A stretch of DNA of 64,000 nucleotides from Hemerocallis citrina. Taxonomy: Eukaryota > Streptophyta > Magnoliopsida > Asparagales > Asphodelaceae. Shown here in pieces: positions 12,101 through 23,480 of the stretch. The translations under genes and the position numbers were made by a program. Position 1 is the first letter of the stretch, and each line of letters begins with the position of its first letter. The notes under the pieces were generated by a model, which saw nothing but the letters and a program-made list of their open reading frames with translations, had not been told where the DNA came from and made no database searches. Location of the stretch: assembly GCA_017893485.1 (NCBI GenBank), contig CM030365.1, positions 30,464,289 through 30,528,288 on the forward strand, written 5' to 3'.

Positions 12101-12737
12101 TGATATGTGATACATGATTACATGATACTTGACACCTGATGCATGTTCACATGATACTTGATTTTCTTGACACTTGATTCATGCCATGTACACTTGTTCA
12201 CTTTGCCATGCTAGTTGTTTATGTTGACATCACACTTATACCATGTGCTAGTTAGTTTCCCCATGTGCTTGTATCCTACATTATAAGTGGCCCGTAACTT
12301 GCAATTGACGGGTACTTGTTTTTCTCTTTTCCTTTTTCCTGCATTCGTTGAATTACAGATTTTGGAGAACAGATTCCAGATGGTATTGGTGACATGAAGT
12401 ATTAGTGCTGGATCTTGTTATTATTATTTCTTTTAGTTTGACTGAACAATAATTGTATTCATGTATTTGGATTTATTCTTGTATTTGGGCATTGTAACCC
12501 AGGATTCATTGTGTATTTCAGATCATGACTATTTGAGATTAATATATTTTATTTTAAGTAGTTTTGTTGGTATTTGGTTCATATGTGCATGTGGTTGACT
12601 TTTCTGGCTTCCGAATCTGATTTTTTTGTGAGATATTGTAAAGATTCCTGAACAGCTTATAGATGATGAAAACTATTCGCTGGGCATTTGTTGCGTATCC
12701 GTATTCCGTATTCTTTTTTGGAAAGCGGGGCGTGACA
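9190..12737 (+). mobile_element. Solo LTR, family TGTAACCCCTG (copy A)
   Basis: The LTR runs from TGTAACCCCTG to AAGCGGGGCGTGACA, with no internal region on either side. The flanks are GTCGC (9185-9189) and ATCGC (12738-12742), a 5-bp target duplication with one change. The sequence on both sides is GC-rich and continuous in character. A solo LTR forms when the two LTRs of one insertion recombine and delete the interior. A possible TATA region lies near 9917. A C-run sits at about 9857-9868 and a degenerate ACCTGTT repeat at 11690-11880. Copies B (19849) and C (28907) share both ends and the interior words. Confidence 0.88.
11690..11885 (+). repeat. Degenerate ACCTGTT tandem repeat in solo LTR A
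   Basis: Irregular 'tgcatg-ACCTGTT' units recur about every 15-35 bp. The same part of copies B and C carries its own, differently expanded version. Confidence 0.7.
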
Positions 12738-12742
12738 ATCGC

Positions 12743-13689
12743 CGCTGTCGTAGCCACGCCGTCGCCCTCTCCGTAGTCCCTGTCGTCACTGTCTGGCTAG
12801 CCCCCACCATCGGCCCCTTGAGTCCTCCCCCGTCTCCCCACCGTCAACAACTTCGGCATTGAGTGGTATAATACTTTATTCTTATCGTTTTTTTGAATTG
12901 TTTATCATGTGCTAAATATAAATGTTATTATTGTGCTAACTACGTTTTTTTACTAATAATTAGTCATGCACCAAATAAATAAAGCATCTTTTTGTTCTTC
13001 TTGTTATCATATCAACCGCACGACACCCTCGTTATTCGCCTTATTCCCAGCAAATATCCTTCACCATCTTCATCTCCTTGAACGGAAAAACAAATTCAAG
13101 GGAGACTATATTTGAATCGATATTAGACTCGAACACAAGTTGTTTGATCAATTGCCACAAAGGTGCTTGACATAATTCCCACAAAGGTGGTTTAAGGTTG
13201 TGTGAATAGAGTAGATTGTATTGAGTTTTAATTGTTTTTGATACAATTTTTGTTTAGATTTTTTTATTTTAGAGTTAATTGGTTTACAGTTTATTTGTTT
13301 TAGGACCTTAATTATAGATTTTAGAGTTCCATGATATAGTCAAGTTTATTCTAAATTGTTTAATGTTCTAAAGTGTTGAATGATCTTGAGGTGTTTTGTT
13401 TAATTGGAGTTACATATATTAATTAAAACCAGATTTTGGGGTTTTATGAATAGAGTTTTTTTTGCTGAGATTTATTTGTTTTAGAGTTAATTTTATTGAT
13501 AGGCTTGTAATACACTTGAAGTTAATCATATTGGTTGACATGTGTAATATACATAAAAATCAACTAGGGAATGTTTTTAAAAAAAGGTGAAATTAATTAG
13601 AAAAATGCCTTTTCAATCTTGTTTTGGCAAATGTTGTAATGCAGTTTTGAAGACTAGTTTAAATAAATAAATATCAAATTTGAAGACTA
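12743..13689. other. DNA continuing from 9189, possibly CACTA interior
   Basis: The first 120 bp are GC-rich and resemble 9020-9189 in composition, as expected if the solo LTR split one sequence. The rest is AT-rich, without a supported gene. Transition to the Tekay fragment is at about 13685. Confidence 0.4.
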
Positions 13690-13881
13690 GTACCGGAGGG
13701 TTTGCAGTTAGATCTGAGCTACACTGAGGGGCAGGTTGAGATTGTGGATCGTCGGGACAAAGTCTTGAGTAGCAAGACGATACTGATGGTCAAAGTAGTC
13801 TGGAGAAACCAGTTGGTTGAAGAGGCTACTTGGGAATCCGATGAGAGGATGCTGAAGAATCATCCCGAGCTCTTTGTTTGA
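13690..13881 (+). pseudogene. Tekay polyprotein 3' tail with chromodomain
   Basis: This is an open stretch of 63 codons plus stop. It reads from VPEGLQLDLSYTEGQVEIVD through KTILMVKVVWRNQLVEEATW to HPELFV. It is the C-terminal end of a chromovirus integrase with the chromodomain signature EEATWE, like the one ending at 4482 but without its stop. Everything upstream (gag, protease, RT, most of integrase) is missing, so this is a 5'-truncated remnant that marks the 3' side of an element. The polypurine tract and LTR follow immediately. Confidence 0.88.
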
Positions 13882-13954
13882 TTGTATTGTTTTTCTTTTT
13901 TCTTTATGTTTTGTTTCCCGCTCTTTAAGCGTAGTTTCGGGGACGGAACTATTC

Positions 13955-13968
13955 TAAGGAGGGAGTGT
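13955..13968 (+). promoter_or_regulatory. Polypurine tract before split Tekay 3' LTR
   Basis: The purine run AAGGAGGGAGTGT is followed directly by TGTAACATCCTG. Confidence 0.8.
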
Positions 13969-14019
13969 TGTAACATCCTGAATTTTTATATAATTAAATA
14001 TAATTTTTTCATTTGATTT

Positions 14020-14353
14020 CACGTGTTTCACACGTGCAAATTAATGTGAGCATTTGGCCTTAAAATTATTTTAATGTCATGAACAAATATTTCATTTCTC
14101 TTTTAAAAGTTTTTTATTAATTATTATAGAGTCCTAGGCCTAATATCTTAATTCTAGCCCACCCAAAATAAATTTAATTAATTAATTAACAGCCCATAGA
14201 TTTTGGCCTGCCTAGCTAGCCCACTAATTAATTCTATTATTAATTAAAACAACTTGTATGGTAGACTTGCCATGTAATAAATTAGTGCAATAAATAAATG
14301 AACAACTTAACTAGGTGTGCATGTGGGGGCACGTGCATTGCACATGCACGTGC
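14020..14353 (+). promoter_or_regulatory. CACGTG (G-box) cluster in LTR U3
   Basis: CACGTG occurs at 14020, 14031, 14330 and 14347, the last two inside GCACGTGC. The cluster lies upstream of a TATAAAT-like word near 14513. The sister LTR on the minus strand has CACGTG at 17639, 17656 and 17942 in the same relative part. In plants CACGTG binds bZIP and bHLH factors; a promoter role here is inferred. Confidence 0.55.
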
Positions 14354-16299
14354 AATATGAATGAGAACAAGGGAGGCCCGCCATACATGGAGTGGGGAGA
14401 TGGAGAGAGTGGAGAGTTGGTTGCTTACTAGTGGGTGGTTCTTCTAACTCCGAAGTGCAACGTAACCCTTCATCCAAACACATCTCAACCCTTCATTTGT
14501 TCATGAGTTGTGTATAAATGCAACCCCCCTGTCATTCTTTATCATTTGTACTTAGAAATTCTTAAAGAGAAAGAGAAAGAGAATACATTGTGTGAAAAAG
14601 ATTGTGTGTGAAGAAATTGTGTGAGGAAAAGAAAGTGAGTGTGTGTCCTTTTCATTTGAGGCCGGCCAAAGAGAAGGGAGTCCCGGTTTGTACAAGGAGG
14701 AGGAGCTCGGTTTGCACATGTAACGCCCCGAATCCCAAATACATTGAATTCGAGATGTTCTACAGGATCTTTCCGCTTCCTTTCGTATAATTTTACAAGA
14801 AAATTTGAACTTTTCACTTTACATCACAGTTTACATGAATACATTACAATTTACACTGCACAGCAGAAGTAAACTTTACAATAATGAAACAAATGTACAA
14901 CAACATTGAATAATCTTAAGCATTTGTTCCTCTTTAATCTGTATCAAGCCATTTACCTGCATATAAGACTGTGGGTACGTCAGTTTATTCAACCGACAAT
15001 CATTATACACGGCCATCCTCTCTATGCCGGAAATAGTATAACTTATTTTTCATATTTAGAAAACACAAACTTGTCACATATCAAACTAAAGGAACTACCC
15101 TATTGATGTCGTGTTGTGATTGTGCACTTAGTCCGTAATGCATTTATTTATATTACATGACACTATTGCGCACTTGTTCGGATTCTATGCATCCCATACT
15201 ACATAGGTTCGAGGGCAAGCCCTTAATCGTTCTTCATCTTTGTAGGGTTCAATCCCTCGTCATGACTTAATCTACTACTGTAACTACGGTAAGTATCCTA
15301 GATGTTTTCTGACCTACGAACTCATGTCTAGGCGCCCTGGAGGGAATCCCATCGCTGACATGACTCATCATGCAGACATCCTGTGGTAATTCAGCTCCTA
15401 CCATAGACATGACACCACCCGTAGTCTTCAGACATCCCACGAGCGTCACCACCGGGACGATACTCTGGAGCACTATCCTCGCCCAGACTCATCATGGGAC
15501 ATCCTGGGATACGCTCTCGCCGCTATCCAATGGCCCTCATACTCAATGTTTTTCTCTTACTTTCATCACGTCTTCACTATGTACTAATCCTTAATTTTTA
15601 TTAAAATCATGAACAAAAATCAAAGCTCTAGAGTTAGCCTCTCCACTAAACCGGACTTATTCATTCATTCAAACATGACCAACCTTGGTCTTTCTTTTCA
15701 ATTTTCATTTCATTTATTTCCAAAATGCCGGGGGAGACTTAGCTACTCTTTTTGTTTCAATTTTCAATTCACAATTTCCAATTCGAGCATTTCCAACTCA
15801 TAAATTCATTTGTTGATTTGTCATACTCAAAAGTATTTCTCTTTTCAAATCATGATTTCTAATTCGTTCAAATAGTCCATAACTATACATGAATTTCAAC
15901 TATTCATCATGTAACTCATGAAATGTTATTTTTCACATAAAAACCCACATCACAAATTATTCGATGAAAGGTGAACATTTACAACTTCATAATTTCCACA
16001 CTATTCTCAATGAGAATAAATTGCATCACATCCATAATAAAATTTTCTTTCTCGACTATATTAATCTTCTAATCTTTCATTTCAATTTCCTTTTGCAAGA
16101 TATAATTTCACAAAAATATACATATAGAACCATAGTTCTATTTATGCATTTTATTCCCAAATCATAGTTTATTTCATGCAAATAATTCCCAAATTATTTT
16201 TATAAAGTCCCATATAATTTTAGAAGAATAGTCATATTTTTTTCATAATTTTTGGACCAACAAAACACCCAAAAAAATTAATTTTCCTAAGCTGCCGAT

Positions 16300-16370
16300 G
16301 TCAAGAATCGAACCCAGCACCAGGGAGAACACAGCCGAAGGCACAGACCAACCGGTCACTTGCGCCAGCG
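16300..16370 (-). other. tRNA-like module 1 inside LTR
   Basis: On the minus strand a possible A box (TGGCGCAAGTG) is followed by a good B box (GGGTTCGATTCT). It lies within the minus-strand solo LTR about 155 bp from module 2. It is too divergent to be a working tRNA. Confidence 0.5.
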
Positions 16371-16450
16371 GTATAAAGGGGCGCTGAGAGTATTAAATAC
16401 TCTCGGCCTCTGATTTCTATACATTTAAAAAAAATTGTGAAACAAATGTG

Positions 16451-16520
16451 TGCCACAGGGATTCGAACCGGCCTTCACAGGGAACCGAACGCACCCTCTG
16501 ACCACTTGAGCTACGTGCTC
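16451..16520 (-). other. tRNA-like module 2 inside LTR
   Basis: On the minus strand it reads an A box TAGCTCAAGTGG (16502-16513) and a B box GGTTCGAATCC (16459-16469). The distance of 44 nt between their starts is that of a normal tRNA gene. Pairing of the acceptor and anticodon stems does not look intact, so I call it a tRNA-derived module and not a tRNA gene. Confidence 0.6.
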
Positions 16521-18904
16521 AGGTTGTCAAAGTACAACTTAAATTCTTTTTGAACCAATTTTCTCCGTTGTTAAAACGTCTCGATGTTCAACTAGTCCTC
16601 ATTTCATTTTGCTTTCATGAAAATTACTGTAAAATTCCAGATTGATTATTTCTTGTCTAATTTACATATCATTATGAAAAAATAATTTTTTCAACAATTA
16701 AAACATATTTTCATACCATTAATTCGAAATATGAACTATCACTACCACATTTTCTTCTCTTTTCGACATTTCTTAGCAGTTAGCATCCTAATCTCTTTAT
16801 CAACAAATTTCACATTAGTTCTCTGTCTTTAATCATTTATCCAACATACAAACTCATATTTTAATTTATTCATGCCCACATTAATACAAAAGATCTATTT
16901 AACACATGAAATAGCATTATTAATCTACTAACTTTTGTATGTAATTCTTGATGGCAATAAATGTGTTTTCCTCAATCAATTCATGATCATAATCAATTCA
17001 CATACACTCAAATAATAGAACCACATATAAATTTGTATATCCACATTTCAATCATTCAAGAGGTCATTTTTCCCAATTAAAGTGTGCTCTTCTTAATCAT
17101 TTTCATGCTTCATTCATTCATTTCTAACATGCATTTCTAATTTAGAAATATGGAGAATTTACCCACCTCAATGGAGAGACAAACACAATTAGCAACTTCC
17201 TAAACAAAAGTCCTTGCACACGAACGGTCCTCCTCCTAGAAGCGCGCACTCGAGCCTCCAAAAGCACCACACCCGAGCACCACACAAGCCCACCGAGTAC
17301 TACAAAGCCGGCCCTTCTTCTCCTTGGTGTTGTAAGAACAATCTCACACACACTCAATCTTTTAACTCACACAATCACTAAGGTATTTGAACTATAGGTT
17401 TGGAAGAGAATAATTGGCACAAGAATAACTAGCCAGGGGGGGGGGTGGTATTTATACTAAAAATCAAAGGGAATGGAGGGCTAGGATCAAGTAGTTGGTT
17501 GTAAGATGGAGGGCTAGGATGAAAGTAGGAGTTGCATTAACTACCCACAACCTAGTAACCACCACACCATGATCACCACTCAAATATTCATTTCCCTCCA
17601 AAAAGATCACAACCGGTCTACTAGGAGTGTGCATATTGCACGTGTACGTGTAGTGCACGTGCATGCAACTAGGCCCAAAAATTGTACATTAAATTTTGTA
17701 TAAAACTAAAATAGTCTTTAAAATGTATTCTGCATGACAGGTTGCTTAAAAAAATAGTCCATGGGCTTTAGTTTATGGGCCAAAATAATTATTATAAAAA
17801 TGATAAATTAAATTAACTTTGGGCTTTTAAAGAAAAGAATTTTTGTCTAATTAAAAAAAAGAAGGCTTTGTATAAAATAATTGAAAGCACATATTTAAAT
17901 ATCTTTACTCATCTTGATGAAAATATTTATCAAAAATATTGCACGTGCACACTACGTGCAAATAAATAATTTTTCATTAAATGAAAAAATCAGGGCATTA
18001 TAGTACAAGCTAGGAGGAGAAGGCTAGGATCAAGGAGAAGGGAAGACAATCGTGCTTTCAAGGAGTTTTCTTTAAGAATTTCCATTGTTCTTCAAAGAGG
18101 TGGACAATTTCTCTACTTCTAATTTAGATATTATGTTAGTAGGTTAAAATTATGAACATGCTAGAGAAAATAGTAGAATTGTGCCATGGTATTGCTTAAT
18201 GAGATTAGTAGGGAAAAAGAGAAAAATAGTGACGGTTAATATATAAAAATTCGTAAAAAAATGAATTTGAGATTAGTGAATTTACCATTGTACTATATCA
18301 ATATTTCATGCTAGAATATCTAATTTACTGAACCATGCTTGTATGAAAATTGCGCATGTGAATGGCTTGTGTAAAGTAGTGTGTAGAATGTAAAATAACA
18401 CTCATGAATTGTTGAATCAATTAATTAGTATAGAAAATTGCAATAAATGTTGAATTTTATTTACATTGTATGAATAGTTCTATATCCACTTGATTGTCAA
18501 AATATGTTGCCTTTTGGAATTATAATAAAAAAAATTTGTCTTGTAAAGGATAAAATTAACCTAAGAGAATAAATTATGCTAAGAATGAAAATTGTACAAA
18601 AACTATGGGGAACAAGTAGCTAAAAGATTTATCAAGAATAGAAACTTCAATGTCAATAAATACATTAATTTTTTCATTTCTCAAAAGAAATATAAGGAAT
18701 AATTTCTATGATGTTGTTGAAAATAAGAATTTCATAAATCTAAATATATATACTATACTGTATTTTTAAAGAACACATTCTGAAAAAAGATTTAGATTTT
18801 GAATAAGTACAAATTAATTGAGAAATCGAATTTATTAAAGAATGAGTTAGAAACAGATTAGTAGAATAAAGTAATTTTAACTCGTGAGTATAACAGAAAG
18901 TGAA

Positions 18905-19145
18905 TTTGGGCATACTGGCTTTCGGTGTTAGGTTAAGGCACTGTGTTTAGTATATTTCTTCATGGGTTCGAGTCTTGAAGAGACTCTGTTTTTATTTAAT
19001 TTGGGTTTAAACCAAATCACCGAAAACATATTTAAAGGTTTTTCGAGTTCACCTTAAATCACTAGTCGTCCTTGGACTTTCTGGTCTTTGGGTGCGCTTT
19101 GGGTCGGTTACTGTAGCAGGGCGGAGGTCGTGGGTTCGAACCTTG
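18905..19145 (+). other. tRNA-like B boxes in split Tekay LTR
   Basis: GGGTTCGAGTC (18964-18974) and GGGTTCGAACC (19132-19142) lie 168 bp apart, in the same part of the LTR as the two modules of the minus-strand sister. The A boxes are decayed. Two B-box modules per LTR therefore predate the split of these copies. Confidence 0.55.
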
Positions 19146-20996
19146 GCGCTGACTTTTAATGTATAATTCGATTTTTTGGGTATTTTAAGAGTTTTAAAGA
19201 GTATTAAATTGGGGAAAAAATGCTAATATTCTTCTAAAATTATTTAGACTTTATAAAAATTATTTCTACAATATTTCGACTTATTTTAGTGAGATTTGGA
19301 AGTGATTTTTGGGAGGAAGAGATTAGAAAATTTTCTTAGAATATGACTCTGAATAATTAAAGAAAAGAAAAATTTTGAATGTAAGGAATTGTCTGTAGAG
19401 ATCAAATATTGAGATTTTCGACATGGAAGATTTGAGTAAGTAAATAAATGAAATTTGATGTTTTAATATATGCAAGTGTGCATGAAAAAATGAAATAAAA
19501 AGATCATGATGAAATATGGAAATTTGTGAGTATGAACACTCAGTTTTTGGTGAACATGGAAAGAGGTTAAAATCTAGAGTCTAGCGAAGTCCTTACATCG
19601 GCGTGAATGAATTTTGAAGAGAAATGTTGTAATAAAAGACCAAGAATGGGTTGTGGTTATCAATTGATGTTTAAGACTGGTGTAGGGAAAATGCTAACTC
19701 TAGGGTGTTAATTTATTCTTGATTCAATTATCTAAGGACAACACTATAGTGAAGATGTGATGAAAGTAGGAGAAAAAATACAAGTATGAGAGCATCGGAT
19801 TCACAGTGTCAGAGTTTTCACAAGCTGTCTAAGTGATGCGTCATGTCATGTAACCCCTGTTTTCCCAAAAACATATTTTTGTGTATTTTATGTATTTAAA
19901 ATTTTCGCAATTTTTTTTTTCGGTTTTCAAATTTTTATGATTGTTATTCGTATTATTGTCCTTATTGATATTTTTGATTGGTTATTAAAAATCTACTTCT
20001 ATTTACTAATTGTATTTGTAGTTATTTAAAATAATTTTCATATTGTTGTACAAATTATATTTTGTTATATAAACCTACCGTTATTGGGTATTTACTTTCC
20101 TATTGGTTTTTGAAACCCAAACCCGTTATTTTTTTAATTGATTTTAAACCCTATTTAAAACCATATTTTTCTTATTGGATATTTTCCTTAAAACCCAAAA
20201 ACCCAATTAACCTATACCTAATACTCCACCTGATGCCATAACGCATTAACAACTCCTAAAACCCATTATTTTTTTACCCTATTATTCATTATATAAATCT
20301 AACCCAATAAGCCCTATACCCCAGACCCGTTACCCCTTTATCACCCCTTCAGCCTAATTACCCATACAAGTTACCCCAATAGCCCTTTTCCCTAATTACT
20401 CACCTATTTATATTCCCCCCCTATAAACCCTGCTCCTCCCTCTTACCCTAGCCAGCCGTCTGTTAACCTATAGCCGCTGTGTTTCCCCCTACCTATTCCC
20501 CACCCCATGCACGCCATGTTTCATCATCTTCATCCGCCGTCTCTCTCTCTCTCACCGTCCACCTCTCCCGTCCATCTCTCTGTGCTCCGGAGCCTTTGCT
20601 CTGCCCTCTTCCCCGATGATCCTCTGCCCTCCCTGTGTGCTCCCTCCCATCAAGCCAGCGCCAGCACCAGCCCCGACGACCACCTGTGTTGTCTCCCTCG
20701 ACGATAGCAACTTCCTTCCACCAGCGACTATCGACCACCTGCACGCGCAGTCTCCTTGCCCTGCACTCTTGACGACCAGAGACAGACCCGACGCTGCCCT
20801 AACCCCTGGTGCACCTCCTTGCCTGCAGCCACCTGCGGCACCGCCCTGTCCCGCCTTCGACCCTCAACAGCAGTGCTTCCTTACCATGCGACGCGCTGTG
20901 CAGCTGCAGCACCGTTCCCCGGTGTTGTGCTCCTCCTGAGCAACAGTCAGCCAGTGCACTACCCATGCCTTTGTTGTTGCTTTTGTATTGGGTTGT

Positions 20997-21320
20997 GATC
21001 ACTTTGATTGTGAGCCGTCCGATCTTGTGATCTTGATCTTGATTGATTGATTTCTGGCCGTCCGTTGGATCTTGATCATCATGCGTGATTGGATGTGGGC
21101 CTCGATCTCCTCTTGATCATCCGATTAGATCCTAGCCGTCCGATCTCTTCCTGATCGTCACGATAATGATGATCATCAATTTCCTTTGACCGCAGCCGTT
21201 TGATCGATCAATCTTGATCTTCATCATTATCTTCATCATTTGGGAAATCTGACCGTCCATCTGATCTGATCATCTTGATCTTGATCTTCGATCTCAGCCG
21301 TCCGATTATGTTCGTGATCA
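20997..21320. repeat. GATC-rich degenerate repeat
   Basis: GATC occurs 21 times in about 325 bp, mostly as 'cttgatcttgatc'. It alternates with 'gccgtccgat' (six versions). Copies A and C of the LTR lack an equally dense block. Confidence 0.8.
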
Positions 21321-22929
21321 TCTCGTTCTTTGGTTTGTGTTCGTGATTGGTCCGTTCGTTCGTTGTGTTCGTGCTGGGATCCGTTCCCATTATTCTTGCT
21401 CTTTGCTTTGTTTCCATCGTCGTCTCCCAGGCAAGTAACTTGTACTCAAATTCCTTTGTATGATACATGTCAAAAATACCGCTTATAGTGTAGTTGGGTT
21501 CTAGAGACAATTCATGTGTGTGTTATGTTTGATGGGTTTTGTCTCTATTGTGCTATTTGACCATAGTTTCCTCACGACACAAAATCGACATGAAAGCAAC
21601 TAGGTTTGACTGTTCTTGATCTATTCATACATGTGAGATAATTAGGTGAAATTATGTGTTTGATGAGATCCATGTGATGTGATGGTTGTGAATATGTTAT
21701 AAACTCTATTTCATGATGTTTGGACACTTAGTAGACTCTAATTCATGTTTAGATATGTTTCGATCAAGTTTCGTGTGATTCATGTTGGTTTTGTTCCTAA
21801 AGAAAATTCTGTATTTTGCCAATAATCTGTCTTGATCAGTAATTTAGACCATATTAAGGTCAGTATCTTAATTTCAGTATAAAACATGATTTTTAGGGGA
21901 ATTCGTCTTCTTTCCAACCCCTCTGACCCTGATCGATTTCGTTTTCGTATGTGTGAGATATGGATGTTTTACTGCAGAGGTGTATTCTAATTTCAGATTT
22001 CACTTCTTGTTGATTTCGATGAATAAACTATTTTGATTCTTGTGTTAACTATAATAATTTGATCTGGAACTTTGCACAGTAATTCTATATCTATCTCGGG
22101 ATTACCCAGAATTTTGGTGGATTTTTTGATGAGTTTATATGCCGTTTCATGCATGTTTATGAAAGCTATACTTGTTGTATTTTGCTCGCTGTTCTGTAAA
22201 GATTTATATTTTTACCCTATTTACTTTTACTGTATGAAAAATATTTGGGAAATATGAAAGTTAGATTATTTTGTCTATTTTAATCTCCCTTTGGCGGATT
22301 TGGATTTCGTATCACGGTTTGCGAGATATTACTGTTTTCGTATAGCAGTGTTGAGAACTCCAGATTTGCCAAACTACCGTTTCTTGATATTTTCTGATTT
22401 TGGTTGACTAAACTAATCTTTCTGGAAAATTATGAAACTTTATATTTAGATGCTAGACATATAGGGGAATACCCCAGATTTTTCCTGGAATTTATTATGA
22501 TGATTTCTTCCTGTTTTTCTGTACTTGAATATGATTTACTAATTTCTGGCTGAACGCATTTCCTAGTTTAGATTCAGTTTTGAGTTATGGTTTTGTGAAA
22601 CACTATATGACTTATATATACTTGCTGGATTCGGTTGGAAGTCTATTTTCCAAGTTCTCTGACGGATCCAGATTTGGATGTTTTTAGTAGCGGGAATTAC
22701 TGTTTAAGTACAACACTGTCTTGCTGTCATGAATTAGAAAACTAGTTGTTTTACCCTGTTATGTATTATCTTGTGCCTATACTTGTTTATCTTGCACCAT
22801 GAACCTGATACATGTTTATATCCTGTTATCCTTTCTTTTTTTTGCGACACATACATGCATGCTTGATTATAATAATAAATGACCAAGCTGGGGTTAAGGG
22901 AAAGATCTAGTAGTGGAAAATATTGAAAC

Positions 22930-23480
22930 GTGTACTGAGAAGATGACCTGTGTTCTGCCTGCCTGTTACGTGTTCATGACTACATGATTCACGATCCTGT
23001 TACCTGTACCTGAATGCATGCTTCCCTATAAGAAGATATACTTGGAAGATAACCACTAGGTTATGTCTACTCCTATACCTGACTGTATGCTTCCCTATAG
23101 GAAGATGTACTCGGAAGAGAGCCACTAGGTTTCACCTGTTCCTGTTTCCTGTTATCCTGATCCCTGAGTACACTGCCCTATGGACTCCACTACGAAATCT
23201 AAACGTAACTTGATTGAATGTAGCAACCATGTGGTAAAAGCTGGGATGCATGAAGTGCTAGCTAGATAGTAATAACACAAGACTTGACAGAACCTGATAC
23301 CTGTTACATGATTACCTGTACTTGTACTAGTTACCTGTATACCTGTATACTTGATTACCTGTTTACTTGTTACCAGCATACCTGATACCTGGATACCTGT
23401 TACATGTTTACTTGTTTACCTGTTTACTTGACACTTGATACATGTTACCTGTACCTGTTAGTATACCATGCTACTTGATT
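22930..23480 (+). repeat. Degenerate ACCTGTT/ACCTGAT tandem repeat in solo LTR B
   Basis: Irregular 6-12 bp units based on 'taCCTGTt' are dense at 23290-23460. A 60-bp unit containing 'cttcccTATAgGAAGAT' occurs twice near 23030 and 23090. Confidence 0.7.

Larger units (their letters stand above)
14719..18002 (-). mobile_element. Solo LTR, minus strand, nested in same-family LTR
   Basis: Read on the minus strand it starts TATAATGCCCTG (a decayed TGTAAC start) at 18002 and ends GGGGCGTTACA at 14719. The flanks are GCACA (14714-14718) and GTACA (18003-18007), a 5-bp duplication with one C/T change. No internal region is attached. It is inserted in opposite orientation into an LTR of its own family. 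Confidence 0.87.

Noticed and set aside
16451..16520. A functional tRNA gene
   Set aside because: A and B boxes and spacing are good, but stems do not appear to pair and it sits within an LTR; kept only as a tRNA-like module.
17142..17357. Small minus-strand protein frame
   Set aside because: It lies in the leader part of the minus-strand solo LTR and has an Arg/Val-rich composition without motifs.
20493..21030. GC-rich overlapping open frames that look like a gene
   Set aside because: They lie in the middle of a solo LTR, are open on both strands because of composition, and match no domain I recognise.
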